DNA of 64,000 nt from Roseibium porphyridii (GCF_026191725.2 NZ_CP120863.1:4072001-4136000); one strand, 5' to 3'; positions 28,401 to 37,636 are shown, counted from the stretch's first letter. Notes: a model not told the origin generated them from the letters alone. Translations and numbers: made by a program.

Positions 28401-31032
28401 GCTCTGTGCCATCGCCGCTGACTACGATGACCGTGAAATCGGCAGGCCCGCCTTCATCTACACCGCCATCGAAGGCCGGTTTGATTCCAATCCGAGGCCC
28501 ATCGAGCGCGACAGAAAGTTCAAGATCTCGCTCCACATAGCGGCCTCCGGCCTCGACCAGCCTGGCAACCAATTGGCCGTTATAAAGCTGCGTCGTGTCC
28601 GCCAACTCCGGAAGTATCACATCAAAAGACAGTTTTCCGTCAGCGTCGGTCTTGAGGCCGGATGGAAGGCTGCGGCGCTGCGTATAAACTTCGCTATCCT
28701 CCAGACCAAATTGGTACTCGGGAAAGGCCTTGAGCGATCGCGTCGGTTTAACAATGATATCGCCTTCCAAGGCTTGGCCGCTTGCCGGTGAGCCGTAAAG
28801 GAATTTGGCATCAAGCGAAACCTCTGTCGGTTCAGTGCGGTTGAAGGCCGTTGCCGATGTCTCAAGGTCGAAGTCCACCCGTTCGGGCTGGTAGTCCTCG
28901 ACGAGGAAGGTTTCCTGGCTCAGTGCGCTTGCCTTGGGATCGGAAAAAACCTCCCAAGACCAAATGCCCTGCTGGGCCGAGGCACTCAAGGTCAGGTCCT
29001 GAAGATGTCCGCCCAATCCACCGTCATTGACGGTAAAACGAGCGTGCTCAACACCATCTGGACGACTGAAGACAAAGGTAAGAGGAAAGTCTTCTTGGGC
29101 GACGGCTTTGGCATTGCGCAAGAGCGCCTGCGCATGAACGGTTTCACCGGCCTTGTAGATACCGCGATCTGTCCAGGCGAATACATCCAACGGCCCTGGC
29201 GCGGGCCTGCCTTCGACACCACGGTCGGACAGATCGAAAGCCGGTTTGCGCAAATCAAGGAAAGAATAGTCCCCGTCATCCGTCTCCGCGACCAGAACAC
29301 CTGGTGCAAGGCCACCACGTCCGCGGGTCATTCCTGCTTCAAACTCGGCAAATCCGTCTGCGTTGGTGACCTCCTCACCCAGGATTTCGTTGTTGACGGC
29401 AAGCAGACGAACCTTGACGCCTTCAAGTGCGGCAGCCGTGGTCAATGAACGGATGTTGGCGGCCACTCCGGTGTCGCCACTCAAAGCCGTCACTCCGAGA
29501 TCGGAAACCAGAAACCATTGTGTTGCCAGAGCGCTCCAACGGTTCTGGAGATCCAGTTTCGAGCGGGCCGTCATCGCGTAGACACCCGGCTCCAACTCAA
29601 TTCCCGTTTCCGAGAGCGGAATGGCAGTCGTGATATCCACATTCAATTCGTTTTCAGTCTCGACAGTTCCGGTCCAGACCTTTTCGCCCAATTCATCTTC
29701 AATCTGCTCAGCTTGGTAGGAATCCAGCTGACGCAAAAACTTGTTGTCTCTCAGAATATCCGCGATCGCCCTGTTGCCGACCCGGTAGACAGATGCCTCA
29801 ACCTCGGTGGTGTTGACCGAAATGATCGGGATCGTCGGGTTGCCTCCAGCAGGCAGAACGTAGGAACGGCTGAGGAAATTCACCGAAGGAGACCGGTCTT
29901 TCACATAAACGGAAAGATCAGCTGATCTTTCCAGTTTTTCGCCATCGGCGGCGGGCAGCCCGCTGCGAGCCGTAATTTTGTATCTGGCTCCGTGTTTCAG
30001 GCCGTCAGCACAGATCTGATTGTCGTTCGCCTCAATGGAAGCAGTCCCTTCACCGATCACGCTGACATACGGGCTCATGTCTTCACCCAGGGCCAGCTTT
30101 TGCGAAAAGACCAGGCATATCCTTGGTGTCACACTATCGGAATCAACCACATGATCGACAATCCGGAAGCCATGTTTGGCAATCAGGTCGTCGTAACGAC
30201 GGCGCAGATTGGCGTTTTCCTCGAGTGCCAAAGACGCACGAAGGGCTTTGATTGCAGTCTTGAATTCATTGCGGCGCTCAAATGCCCTGCTCAGGATGTC
30301 GAGCGAGAACGCCCTTTCATTAGAGCTGACTGAACGCAGATACGCATTGATCGCTGCCGAGATCGCATTCTTTTGCTTGGTCTCTTTTGTCTGCCAATCG
30401 TCCGGATTCTGCAGCAGAAGTGCCGTTGTCAGGCTGGTCCAGCCTTCGTAGTCACCCGGTTCCAGCAACAATAGTTGCAGAAAGTCGCTCTCCGCCAGCG
30501 CACCGTTCCGGTTGTTCAGCGCTGCAAGTCCGTTGCGTCGGTTCACGTCCGCGCTTTGGCCATTGCCGCGAACCGAGTTTTCAATTTGAAGCGAATAGGT
30601 TTTTGCGCTCTCAAGCTGAGCTTCCGGCACGAAATTCAGTTCCGCCCGCCGATCGGCACTCATGTCGGCTCGTGGTGCCTGTACTGCCACCACGCGCCCT
30701 GCGATGGCACCTGAGAAACTCTGGAGTTCTCCGAAATCAGTCTTCAGGAAACACCAGCCGGCAGACGTGTTGAACGTAAAAGCCCGGCACTGATTGTCCT
30801 TCAGGCACGCCGATTTGCAGCCTTCCAGGTCAACATCCTTGACCGTTCGGTAATCGCTGCCGAAGAAGTCAGCATCGTCGATTGTGACGATACGCCTGTC
30901 CTGGGCACTTGCTGCATTTGGGTGCAATCCGCCAAAGAGCAACGTCGCTGCCAAAACGGCAGTGCAGATGCGGGCAGTATCTTTGTTTGAATTCAGAAGT
31001 TTATGTTTAAAAACAAGCGAAAAAATAGACAT
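25495..31032 (-). CDS. Bacterial alpha-2-macroglobulin with N-terminal PAN/Apple-like domain
   Basis: 1845 aa periplasmic protease-trap protein. The start at 31032 follows GGAGGA by 6 bp and gives a signal peptide ending ASAQD. There is no lipobox cysteine, so unlike E. coli YfhM it is probably soluble and not a lipoprotein. A PAN/Apple-like module (CKSACLKDNQC, then CFLKTDFG) at about residues 65-110 precedes MG-type domains. The thioester box is YGCTEQ near residue 1394, matching the reactive Cys-Gln bond that links to attacking proteases. Coupling to pbpC suggests defence of the murein layer when the outer membrane is breached. Confidence 0.93.
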   Translation of the reverse strand: MSIFSLVFKHKLLNSNKDTARICTAVLAATLLFGGLHPNAASAQDRRIVTIDDADFFGSDYRTVKDVDLEGCKSACLKDNQCRAFTFNTSAGWCFLKTDFGELQSFSGAIAGRVVAVQAPRADMSADRRAELNFVPEAQLESAKTYSLQIENSVRGNGQSADVNRRNGLAALNNRNGALAESDFLQLLLLEPGDYEGWTSLTTALLLQNPDDWQTKETKQKNAISAAINAYLRSVSSNERAFSLDILSRAFERRNEFKTAIKALRASLALEENANLRRRYDDLIAKHGFRIVDHVVDSDSVTPRICLVFSQKLALGEDMSPYVSVIGEGTASIEANDNQICADGLKHGARYKITARSGLPAADGEKLERSADLSVYVKDRSPSVNFLSRSYVLPAGGNPTIPIISVNTTEVEASVYRVGNRAIADILRDNKFLRQLDSYQAEQIEDELGEKVWTGTVETENELNVDITTAIPLSETGIELEPGVYAMTARSKLDLQNRWSALATQWFLVSDLGVTALSGDTGVAANIRSLTTAAALEGVKVRLLAVNNEILGEEVTNADGFAEFEAGMTRGRGGLAPGVLVAETDDGDYSFLDLRKPAFDLSDRGVEGRPAPGPLDVFAWTDRGIYKAGETVHAQALLRNAKAVAQEDFPLTFVFSRPDGVEHARFTVNDGGLGGHLQDLTLSASAQQGIWSWEVFSDPKASALSQETFLVEDYQPERVDFDLETSATAFNRTEPTEVSLDAKFLYGSPASGQALEGDIIVKPTRSLKAFPEYQFGLEDSEVYTQRRSLPSGLKTDADGKLSFDVILPELADTTQLYNGQLVARLVEAGGRYVERDLELSVALDGPRIGIKPAFDGGVDEGGPADFTVIVVSGDGTEQSAEGLTWTLSKVDRRYQWYRVDGRWNYEPITTTRRVSSGYLDVLAGQPARLSLPVEWGEYRLDIQGGGDLQTSTAVTFDAGWYTADATSETPDYLDVGLDKSSYRPGDTAKLRLKPQTSGIAVINVVSGGLVSSRSVEVDATETEVEIQVSDDWGAGAYVTASLYRPMDLDQNRMPSRSMGLSWLKVDPGARAIEVELSAPDRILPETTLDVPIKLANLQSGTQAYVTVAAVDVGILNLTAFETPDPENWYFGQRRLGTDIRDLYGQLIDRTAGTLGRVRSGGDAMALRLDAPPPDDEPVALFSGLVEIGADGEATVSFDVPAFNGALKLMAVAWSKDGVGHAEQEVEVRSPVVMTASAPAFLAPGDQSRLALEIDNVDGASGSYELEVSVAEGLALEGGTDRQTRTFDLETGKKTLSLLPVSAGASPITSEVVASLTGPDGKVYVKRFGLDVKDTQPEVVRRSSFQLASGGSLTLSPDTFDGLRADTVDVTLSAGGAASIDIAGLLAALDRYPYGCTEQTTSRALPLLYLSEVAEAAGLGGDSAIRERVVKAIAAVLANQSASGDFGLWNSYGDGDTWLDAYVTDFLTRAKEKGYRVPDLAFTTALDNLENQLAYASDFQDGGEGIAYSLYVLARNGRASMGDLRYYLDAKLQSFATPLAKAQVAASLALYGEQERAATGFVAAISALPREKKQTYRSDYGSILRDSAGVTDYVVSASMGEKLKEDALAALKSAQARTGGRSTQDMAWLLLAAQALNQSAEEARISVDGDETPGRLAWSFAGEAISSAPVNVTNNGADETDLLVSVAGQPLTPEPAGGTDYAVERKIYDLNGNEIDPSAVPVNTRLAVVVTVRALTDQPGRLMVVDRLPAGLAIDNPRLVRSGDLGGLSFLSMIDRPEHSAFYSDRFEVAIDQTRQNGQEMSFAYLARAATPGEFAHPPASVEDMYRPDRRAVTATGRFTVLGPTR

Positions 31033-31130
31033 GGCCAATCCTCCGGGGCCTATAATTTCCTCTATCAAGGCACCGGAACGTGACAAGGACAAGGCATATT
31101 TTCGAAGAGTGATGACTGATGAGGCCCGCG

Positions 31131-31772
31131 TCAGCCGATCCTGTCGACAAGTTCCTCAATTAATGACGCAACTTCTTGTGCAGCTTTACTGCTCGGCGCA
31201 TCTTCAGTCACCGCACATCCCCTGCCCATTGCCGATGCAAAAACCGTTCGGTTCCCGAGACGGGCATTGAGTGTGTCGTAACCCGATTCTGCTATCGCCT
31301 CGGCCATCTCGCCTGTCAGCAAAGCACGCGGCGGCACTCTATTGAGCACGAGCAAGGCCGGCGTATCTTCCCGGGCTGCCAGATCTATTGTCTGTGACGT
31401 TGCCCAAAGGTCCACCGGCGTCGGCTGTATCGGAACGATGACAAAATCAGCGGCGTCTATAGCCGGTTTAGCGTCCGTATCAGTCTTGGGCGGAGTATCG
31501 ATGATGACATAGCCGTGCGATCTTGCGAGAGACCTCGCCTCCCTGCGCGCACCCCATCCGGACGCTGTCCGAAATTCCAGTCCGGTCTCATCCTCGCCGT
31601 GAGCCTCCTCGCGGGCTTCATACCAGGTCCCAAGTGATCCTTGCGGGTCTACATCCAGAATTGCGACCGGTTCACCGGACTGTTTTGCCAAGGCAACAGC
31701 CAGGTGAGCCGCCAGCGTGGTTTTTCCCGAGCCACCTTTTTGTTGCGCAACTGTCAATATCCGACCGGACAT
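31131..31772 (-). CDS. Orphan ParA-family ATPase
   Basis: 213 aa from the ATG at 31772. The deviant Walker A box KGGSGKTT is at about residues 11-18, Walker A' LDVDPQGS near 42, and the Walker B-type DTPP near 94. Such ATPases form nucleoid- or membrane-bound gradients that position DNA or protein cargo. There is no parB or parS neighbour, and the chromosomal rnc-era region is not a replication origin, so this is an orphan ParA. It follows the transglycosylase gene, and a dyad lies in between. Cargo unknown. Confidence 0.9.
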   Translation of the reverse strand: MSGRILTVAQQKGGSGKTTLAAHLAVALAKQSGEPVAILDVDPQGSLGTWYEAREEAHGEDETGLEFRTASGWGARREARSLARSHGYVIIDTPPKTDTDAKPAIDAADFVIVPIQPTPVDLWATSQTIDLAAREDTPALLVLNRVPPRALLTGEMAEAIAESGYDTLNARLGNRTVFASAMGRGCAVTEDAPSSKAAQEVASLIEELVDRIG

Positions 31773-31800
31773 GGCAAACCTCCAAGTTTCCGGCTCAATA

Positions 31801-31826
31801 TTGCGTTGCAAAATACTGCAGCGCAA
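31801..31826. promoter_or_regulatory. Near-perfect inverted repeat upstream of parA-like gene
   Basis: TTGCGTTGCA at 31801-31810 and TGCAGCGCAA at 31817-31826 form arms that pair at 9 of 10 positions around a 6-bp centre. The dyad lies 28 bp upstream of the ParA start codon, where an operator would act. No T-run follows it, so a terminator for the transglycosylase gene is less likely. Confidence 0.6.
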
Positions 31827-31864
31827 CAAGGCAATTCGTTTAAGCGTTGAACAAGCGCTTTGGA

Positions 31865-33064
31865 CTATCGTCCGCCAAGCGCATAGTAGACGTTCCAGGA
31901 TGGCCGGCCTGTGACGGGCATCCCGTATTTAGCCTCGGCTTTGCGGATACCGGCGCGAGTGGCCGGACCAACCTTTCCGTCGGCCTCACCCACATTAAAG
32001 CCGTTTTTGTTCAAGAGCTTCTGAAGATCCAGACGCTGTGCCCTCGACAATCCCGGATTGTTTGTGGGCCAAGGTGTCTTGAACGGATCACCACCGGCAA
32101 CGAGCTCCGACAGCAAGGCGATCGCCATGCCGTATGATGTAGACGCGTTATAAGATCGCAGTGCACGAAAATTCCTCGTCACGAGGAAGCCAGGGCCCTT
32201 TGCGCCAGCCGGCCGGATGAGAGCTGCCTCCAGCTTGCCGGACAGTTTGCCGCCATCTATCCTTGTCAAACCGCGTTTGTTCCAGGTTGCCAATGACGCA
32301 TTTTTCTTGCGGCCCGACGGACCGGAATACCCGCTCGGCACCTTCACTTCGATGCCCCACGGTCGACTGTCACGCCAACCAGCGTTTTTCAAGAAATTAG
32401 CCGTCGATGCCAATGCATCGGGTACGGAATTCACGAGATCCTTTCGGCCGTCCCCGTCAAAATCCACTGCCAGACTGTTGTATGTGCTCGGCATAAACTG
32501 TGTCTGGCCGAATGCACCTGCCCAGGACCCTCTGAAGTCGTTGATCGGCACGTCCCCGCGAGACGCAATCTGCAATGTCTTGATCAGTTCGCCACGGAAA
32601 TACTTTTGACGCCGCTTACCGGCGCACGCCAGTGTCGCCAGTGCATGGGGAGTGTAAAAATCTCCTCTGAACTGACCATAGTCACTTTCGATGCCCCAAA
32701 CGGCAAGAACGACGTGACGGTTGACGCCATATCTTTTCTCGATTGCTGACAGCGTTTTGCTGTGTTTTTTGAGGTTTTTCTTTCCGTCGTCGATCCGTTT
32801 GGCGTCCACCAGAAACGCCATGTAGTCCCAGATCTCGGTCTTGTATTCCGGCTGTGATGTGGAAAAGCGGATGACTTTCTCATCGTAGTTGGCACCGGAA
32901 AGCATGCGTTCGGCAATTTCCGGCTTAACACCGGCAGAAACAGCCTGTTTCTTGAGGGAGGCGACACAGCTCTCAATCGCATGCGCAGAGACGGTCGTCC
33001 CCATCATGAGTATTCCGGCTCCGACAGCCGCACTAGTCCACGTCTTCCAAAAACCTTGCTGCAT
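31865..33064 (-). CDS. MltB-type lytic murein transglycosylase with PG-binding domain
   Basis: 399 aa. A signal peptide (about residues 1-30, ending SAHA) is followed by the SLT_2/MltB catalytic domain. The catalytic glutamate is in [10 protein letters not shown] near residue 127, with [12 protein letters not shown] further on. The C-terminal 60 residues form a PG_binding_1 domain ([26 protein letters not shown]). It cleaves murein glycans to 1,6-anhydromuramyl products in the periplasm. Confidence 0.94.
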   Translation of the reverse strand: MQQGFWKTWTSAAVGAGILMMGTTVSAHAIESCVASLKKQAVSAGVKPEIAERMLSGANYDEKVIRFSTSQPEYKTEIWDYMAFLVDAKRIDDGKKNLKKHSKTLSAIEKRYGVNRHVVLAVWGIESDYGQFRGDFYTPHALATLACAGKRRQKYFRGELIKTLQIASRGDVPINDFRGSWAGAFGQTQFMPSTYNSLAVDFDGDGRKDLVNSVPDALASTANFLKNAGWRDSRPWGIEVKVPSGYSGPSGRKKNASLATWNKRGLTRIDGGKLSGKLEAALIRPAGAKGPGFLVTRNFRALRSYNASTSYGMAIALLSELVAGGDPFKTPWPTNNPGLSRAQRLDLQKLLNKNGFNVGEADGKVGPATRAGIRKAEAKYGMPVTGRPSWNVYYALGGR

Positions 33065-33220
33065 CGCCCGCTCCGCCAGCTCTGATTCCTTAAGGGAACG
33101 CTGACACGGTAGCGCGACGGAAATGCGGCAAAAAGATGCGAAGAACAGTTTTCAAGCAAAATCAGGGCAACCAACGTCATCAGGCGGATGGCTTGTCCCC
33201 TTTCTGGTCCCAGGGTCTGA

Positions 33221-34558
33221 CTATTTGCCTTCGATCAGCTTTCGCCGGAGCCAGCTTGATGTCTGGTCCATGATGATCACAACGAGTATCGTTAAGATGA
33301 TGATATAGCTTGTGTTTTCCCAGTCCCGAGAAGTTTTCATGGTTTCAACGAGCATCAAACCGATGCCCCCTGCTCCAAGAGCACCAATAACCGTTGCCGA
33401 ACGGGTATTCGACTCAAGGTAATAGAGGACCTGTGAAACGAAGACCGGCAGGATCTGCGGGATCACGCCAAACCGGTAGCGCTGTATCTGACTGGCGCCC
33501 GTTGCGCGCACACCTTCCACCTGCTTGTTGTCGATATTTTCAAGCGCTTCCGAGAAGAGCTTTCCAAGAGACCCGGTGTCAGTGAACGCAATAGCCAGAG
33601 CACCTGTGAGCGGACCAAGGCCAAATGCACGAATGAAGATCAGCGACCAGATCAACATGTCGATCCCCCGCAGGAAGTCGAACAGCCGCCGGGTACCGAA
33701 ACGAAGGATCTTTGAAGGCGTGAAATTCCGGGCAGCGAGAAAGGCCAGCGGCAGGCCGAAAAAGGCTGCTGTCAATGTGCCGAGCACGGCCATCATGATG
33801 GTTTCAAACAATGCAATGAAAACCTCGCCATGCTGCCAGTCGGGATTGCCCAGAAAGTCATGCATGATCAGAGACATGTTCGACTGCGAAGGATCGATCC
33901 GCTCGTTTGACAAGGCAATCGCCCAAAGCTGGCTGAAGGACAGTCCGTAGAGTTCTGAGTGGAATGGAAACCAGAAGTTCTCCCATCCGCCAAAATAGTT
34001 GTGAACTTCTATCTTGGTGCGCGTGACCTGAACGCGCCTGTCCAATGTCGGGCGGGCATCGAACTTTTTCGGATCGTCCTTGATCCAATCCGGGATAGGG
34101 CCTGGCGGAAGTTCGGTCTTCACACCGCTTTGTGTAGCGGTCACCCTGATCGTACCGTAGTCCGGCACCGTGAATTCCATCACCTTGCCTGCAATCGCGA
34201 TCTCATACCCCTGGCCAAGATCAACAAGAGCGTCGGTTCCGTCCACTTTTACCCAGTCCGGCAGATCCTCGTTCTCGTAGGTCGCACGGCGTTCGCCTTC
34301 AATGGCGACTTCCATAATGTCGCGGCGCAAAAGCTTGGTAACATGAACCTTATAGGCGACGGAGTCAGTCGCCAGAATGGCGGCCCTTTCGGGCTGGGCT
34401 TTGGACAGTAGCTGCGGGACGCCGAACGCAAACCATGTGTACACAAGGTAAAGACAAACGGCGACCGGCACGGCCACGGTAATCCATGCCCTGCGGCGGA
34501 CTGTCTGAAACACCGTGTTGCGATCAGATACCGGTTCGTTGAACGTTTCGTAAGCCAT
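33221..34558 (-). CDS. phnE: Phosphonate ABC transporter permease PhnE (long form)
   Basis: 445 aa inner-membrane permease. Start at 34558 follows GAGGAAG. One N-terminal membrane segment (about 27-49) is followed by a polar insertion of roughly 150 residues and then the MetI-like permease domain; the EAA-type loop contains VEGVRATGASQIQRYRFG. The insertion explains the length compared with about 260-280 aa in the short PhnE. It is the last gene of phnCDEE, 11 bp after the other permease. Confidence 0.92.
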   Translation of the reverse strand: MAYETFNEPVSDRNTVFQTVRRRAWITVAVPVAVCLYLVYTWFAFGVPQLLSKAQPERAAILATDSVAYKVHVTKLLRRDIMEVAIEGERRATYENEDLPDWVKVDGTDALVDLGQGYEIAIAGKVMEFTVPDYGTIRVTATQSGVKTELPPGPIPDWIKDDPKKFDARPTLDRRVQVTRTKIEVHNYFGGWENFWFPFHSELYGLSFSQLWAIALSNERIDPSQSNMSLIMHDFLGNPDWQHGEVFIALFETIMMAVLGTLTAAFFGLPLAFLAARNFTPSKILRFGTRRLFDFLRGIDMLIWSLIFIRAFGLGPLTGALAIAFTDTGSLGKLFSEALENIDNKQVEGVRATGASQIQRYRFGVIPQILPVFVSQVLYYLESNTRSATVIGALGAGGIGLMLVETMKTSRDWENTSYIIILTILVVIIMDQTSSWLRRKLIEGK

Positions 34559-34569
34559 CTTCAACTTCC

Positions 34570-35424
34570 TCAGTGCGCCCGGCCTGCGCCGACAAGCTTG
34601 CCGCGAAGGTAGGAGGACAGTTGGTCAATCATCATGATTGTGAGAAACAGCAGAACGAAAATGGCTGCTGTCTCGTCACCGGCACCCTGGCCCCAGCCTA
34701 TTGTCCGGCGCAGCTCCTGGCCGATACCCCCTGCGCCGACGAAACCCAGAATTGCCGACGCGCGCACATTGATTTCAAGTCGCAGCAGGAAATAGCTGAG
34801 ATAGTTCGGCGCGACTTGCGGCATGACAGCAAACCGGATCCGTTGGAGCCAGCTTGCACCGCAGGCGGACAACCCTTCGATTGGCTTGCGATCAATGTTG
34901 TCATTCACTTCCGAGAACAGCTTTCCGAGCGCCCCTGCGGTGTGGAAGGCGACGGCGATCATGGCCGGAACCGGGCTGGAGCCGAGAACGAAAATCAAGA
35001 ACAGGGCGATGATCAATTCGGGAAAGGCGCGCATCACGTCCATCAGACGGCGAACCACGGGAATGAGCGGTCCCCAACTGTCGACATTGCGGGTAGATGC
35101 CATGGCGAGGACCACGGCCATCGCGCCGCCAATCAACGTTGCAACAGCTGCGATGTTGAGTGTTTCCAGCATCGCTGGCACGAATGTCAGGATCAGGGAG
35201 AAAAACGCCGGCCCGGACTGCCACGCTTCGGCGACAATTTCACCTGGATAGTCAAAGAACTTGGAAAGACCCTGCAGAAAACCACCGGAATTCATCTCGT
35301 TGGACTTTGAATATCCGGAAACAACAACGGCAACGACCAGCAACAATCCGATGAGCGAATAGAGTTGGCGACGTTTGCGCAGCGACAGGATTTCCTGCTC
35401 GAGGGCGGCAACGGCCATGACCAT
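34570..35424 (-). CDS. phnE: Phosphonate ABC transporter permease PhnE (short form)
   Basis: 284 aa, six membrane segments. The EAA loop reads IEGLSACGASWLQRIRFAVMPQ. With the long PhnE it forms the heteromeric channel of a phosphonate/phosphite/phosphate-ester importer. AAAGGA precedes the ATG at 35424; an in-frame ATG at 35418 is also possible. A GC-rich hairpin separates it from phnD. Confidence 0.93.
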   Translation of the reverse strand: MVMAVAALEQEILSLRKRRQLYSLIGLLLVVAVVVSGYSKSNEMNSGGFLQGLSKFFDYPGEIVAEAWQSGPAFFSLILTFVPAMLETLNIAAVATLIGGAMAVVLAMASTRNVDSWGPLIPVVRRLMDVMRAFPELIIALFLIFVLGSSPVPAMIAVAFHTAGALGKLFSEVNDNIDRKPIEGLSACGASWLQRIRFAVMPQVAPNYLSYFLLRLEINVRASAILGFVGAGGIGQELRRTIGWGQGAGDETAAIFVLLFLTIMMIDQLSSYLRGKLVGAGRAH

Positions 35425-35450
35425 GTTCCTTTGAGGGCAACGTGAGAAGA

Positions 35451-35473
35451 CGCGGGCCGTTATCCGGCCCGCG
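35451..35473 (-). promoter_or_regulatory. Intercistronic hairpin between phnD and phnE
   Basis: CGCGGGCCG / CGGCCCGCG form a perfect 9-bp stem around a 5-nt loop. No T-run follows on the minus strand, so it is not a good intrinsic terminator. Such hairpins commonly stabilise the upstream mRNA for the abundant binding protein and lower permease expression. Confidence 0.65.
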
Positions 35474-35493
35474 ATTTGGTTCTGAAGAACCGA

Positions 35494-36411
35494 TTAGTTT
35501 TTGTTTTTCGCCTTGCGAGCTTCGATGATGTTCGCATAGGCCTCATGCGTGATCGGCATAAAACCTTTGGTTTCACCGGCAGCAATGTTGTAGGCGCAGT
35601 CAGGATCGATCGAGTTCATGGAAGCGACAAGACCGGTCATCTTGACCTTGACGTCTTCCGGCAGCTTCTTGGACAGAACGATCGGGCCTTCCGGGATCAC
35701 CGGCGAACGCCAGATTTCCCTCATTTCTGTCATGTCGACCAAACCTGCGTCAGAGGCTTTGCGCAAAGCGCCGGAATTGTAGCCATCTTCCCACTCGCCC
35801 AGGCCGTCAGCCCAGGTCACACCGGCGTCAATGTCACCATTGGAAACGGCAACGATGGTTTGCTCGTGACCACCCGTGAAGACGACGTCGCCAAAATACG
35901 CGCCCTTCTCCATGGAGTAACCTTCCTGGGGGATCGCGATCGAGGGGATCAGGTAACCGGAGGTGGAATTCGGATCACCAAAACCGAACACCTTGCCTTT
36001 CATGTCTTCCAGCGAGTTGATCTCGTTGTCGACGCGTGCGAAGCCGATTGAATAGTAGCCGTAACCGCCGTCGACATTGACTTTGACGAGAACCGGATCA
36101 ACAGCTTCCGGATCTGTCAGAAAAACCTTGGCGTAGCCCGAAGCGCCCAGCCATGCCATGTCGAGGTTTCCGCCGAGCAGACCTTCGATCACACCGTTAT
36201 AATCAGCTGGTGCGAACAGCTTGACTGGAACACCAAGCAAATCTGCCGTTTTCTGTTCCAGGCACTCATAAGCACGCAGACGATCCGAGGCGTTTTCTCC
36301 GCCAAGGATGCCGATGCGGAATTCGGTGATTTCCTCAGCACCTGCAACAGCGGCGTTCAATGCGATCATGCTGACAGCAGCAAGCGCAACGACTTTGGAA
36401 ACGATTTTCAT
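35494..36411 (-). CDS. phnD: Phosphonate ABC transporter substrate-binding protein
   Basis: 305 aa periplasmic protein. The signal peptide is MKIVSKVVALAAVSMIALNAAVAGA. Family features include YNGVIEGLLGGNLDMAWLGASGY near residue 70 and GGHEQTIVAVSNGDIDAGVTWADG near 185. A GTG three codons upstream is possible, but AGGGAG spacing favours the ATG at 36411. Homologues bind 2-aminoethylphosphonate, methylphosphonate, phosphite or phosphate esters; the ligand here is open. Confidence 0.93.
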   Translation of the reverse strand: MKIVSKVVALAAVSMIALNAAVAGAEEITEFRIGILGGENASDRLRAYECLEQKTADLLGVPVKLFAPADYNGVIEGLLGGNLDMAWLGASGYAKVFLTDPEAVDPVLVKVNVDGGYGYYSIGFARVDNEINSLEDMKGKVFGFGDPNSTSGYLIPSIAIPQEGYSMEKGAYFGDVVFTGGHEQTIVAVSNGDIDAGVTWADGLGEWEDGYNSGALRKASDAGLVDMTEMREIWRSPVIPEGPIVLSKKLPEDVKVKMTGLVASMNSIDPDCAYNIAAGETKGFMPITHEAYANIIEARKAKNKN

Positions 36412-36469
36412 TTGGGACACTCCCTGAGAGTTCTCAATCTCGATGACGTTTGAAGGGTGCGCAGACGGT

Positions 36470-37303
36470 TCAGACCGCCGCTGCCGCCGGGGTCATCGCA
36501 CCGGCGGATTCTTGTGAGCCGGTCTCGCCGGCATCGATAGCGGTGGAGGTTGCCGCTTCGTTGAAACTTTCATCCGCGCCGTAAATTTCGCGAGCAACAG
36601 CCGTTGTCAGCGCTGCCGGCGCGCCATCGAAGACGATGAAGCCGTCGCGCATACCGATGACCCGGTCGCAATAACTTCGTGCGGTATCGAGTGTGTGGAG
36701 ATTGCAGATGACGATCTTGTTGTCCCGCTCGTGAATTTCACGCAGGGCATCCATGACGATCTTAGCGTTCATCGGATCAAGCGAGGCAATCGGCTCATCC
36801 GCAAGGATCATGTGCGGGCTTTGCATGAGAGCACGTGCGATCGCGACACGTTGCTGCTGGCCGCCGGAAAGCTCTTCAGCCCTTTTTGTTGCTTCCTGCG
36901 CGATGCCGAGGCGGTCAAGAGCTGCAAGAGCGTCGTTCACATCGTCCGGGCTGAAAACATTAAAGAGGCTTTTGATTGTGCCGTGGCCATTCAACCGGCC
37001 CAGCATCACATTGGTCACCACATCCAGACGAGGCACGAGATTGAATTGCTGGAACACCATCGCGCAATCGCGCTGCCATCGGCGCATCATGCCACCCGTC
37101 AGGTTTAAGATGTCGCGCCCGTCAAACAGAATTTGCCCTGAGGTTGCCGGGGTCAGGCGATTGATCATGCGAAGCAAGGTCGACTTGCCGGCACCCGAGC
37201 GCCCAATGATGCCGACCATTTGCGGCTCATCGATATTAAAGCTGACCTTGTTGACAGCGGTCCGAGACCCGAAGGTCTTGGTAACTTCCTGAAACTGAAT
37301 CAC
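36470..37303 (-). CDS. phnC: Phosphonate ABC transporter ATP-binding protein
   Basis: 277 aa. Walker A is GRSGAGKST (near residue 34), the ABC signature is [15 protein letters not shown] and Walker B is MILADEP. A tail of about 30 residues, rich in Ala, Thr and Gly, extends beyond the usual C-terminus. It is the first gene of phnCDEE and stands directly behind the minus-strand Pho boxes. Confidence 0.94.
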   Translation of the reverse strand: MIQFQEVTKTFGSRTAVNKVSFNIDEPQMVGIIGRSGAGKSTLLRMINRLTPATSGQILFDGRDILNLTGGMMRRWQRDCAMVFQQFNLVPRLDVVTNVMLGRLNGHGTIKSLFNVFSPDDVNDALAALDRLGIAQEATKRAEELSGGQQQRVAIARALMQSPHMILADEPIASLDPMNAKIVMDALREIHERDNKIVICNLHTLDTARSYCDRVIGMRDGFIVFDGAPAALTTAVAREIYGADESFNEAATSTAIDAGETGSQESAGAMTPAAAAV

Positions 37304-37370
37304 GCGCCGGCCCTGTTCGTTTTGTCCTGTGGTGCCCGGCGCACAAGAGCCACTGGATCATTACAAAGGG

Positions 37371-37421
37371 ATGACAGCTATTTGACTGAAACGTCAAAAA
37401 TTTATGACAGATCAATGACAT
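37371..37421 (-). promoter_or_regulatory. PhoB-box array for phnCDEE
   Basis: ATGACAG (37404-37410), ATCA, ATGACAT (37415-37421) is the reverse complement of a near-consensus Pho box (13 of 14 half-site bases agree with CTGTCAT-N4-CTGTCAT). A second, weaker pair ATGACAG (37371) and TTGACTG (37382) lies in the same 11-bp phase. The array is 68-118 bp upstream of the phnC start. Confidence 0.78.
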
Positions 37422-37607
37422 GCATGATCGCGCAACGCTCAATCACACCTGCCAGTCAGAAAACCCGCAGCAAGCTCAAACCCTTCGCGCTTTGATCCAC
37501 CTTACTGAGAGGGGCTGCCTTTCCGGAGCTCACCATCCGCTCTGAAGGAAATATCCGGTGTCAAACATCAATCCGATTTGGAAAAACCGTCTCCGGAGAA
37601 ACGAAAA

Positions 37608-37636
37608 GGGTCATGGCAATGTCATCAAACTGTCAC
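37608..37636 (+). promoter_or_regulatory. PhoB-box array for the hexapeptide transferase gene
   Basis: Three half-sites in direct orientation repeat every 11 bp: GGGTCAT (37608), ATGTCAT (37619), CTGTCAC (37630). The last two form a 12/14 match to the Pho box. GACTAA at 37655-37660 is a possible -10 about 18 bp downstream, as expected when PhoB replaces the -35. Confidence 0.72.

Noticed and set aside
31801..31826. ParA upstream dyad considered as terminator of the transglycosylase gene
   Set aside because: No T-run follows on the minus strand and the loop and arms are AT-mixed; an operator fits better.
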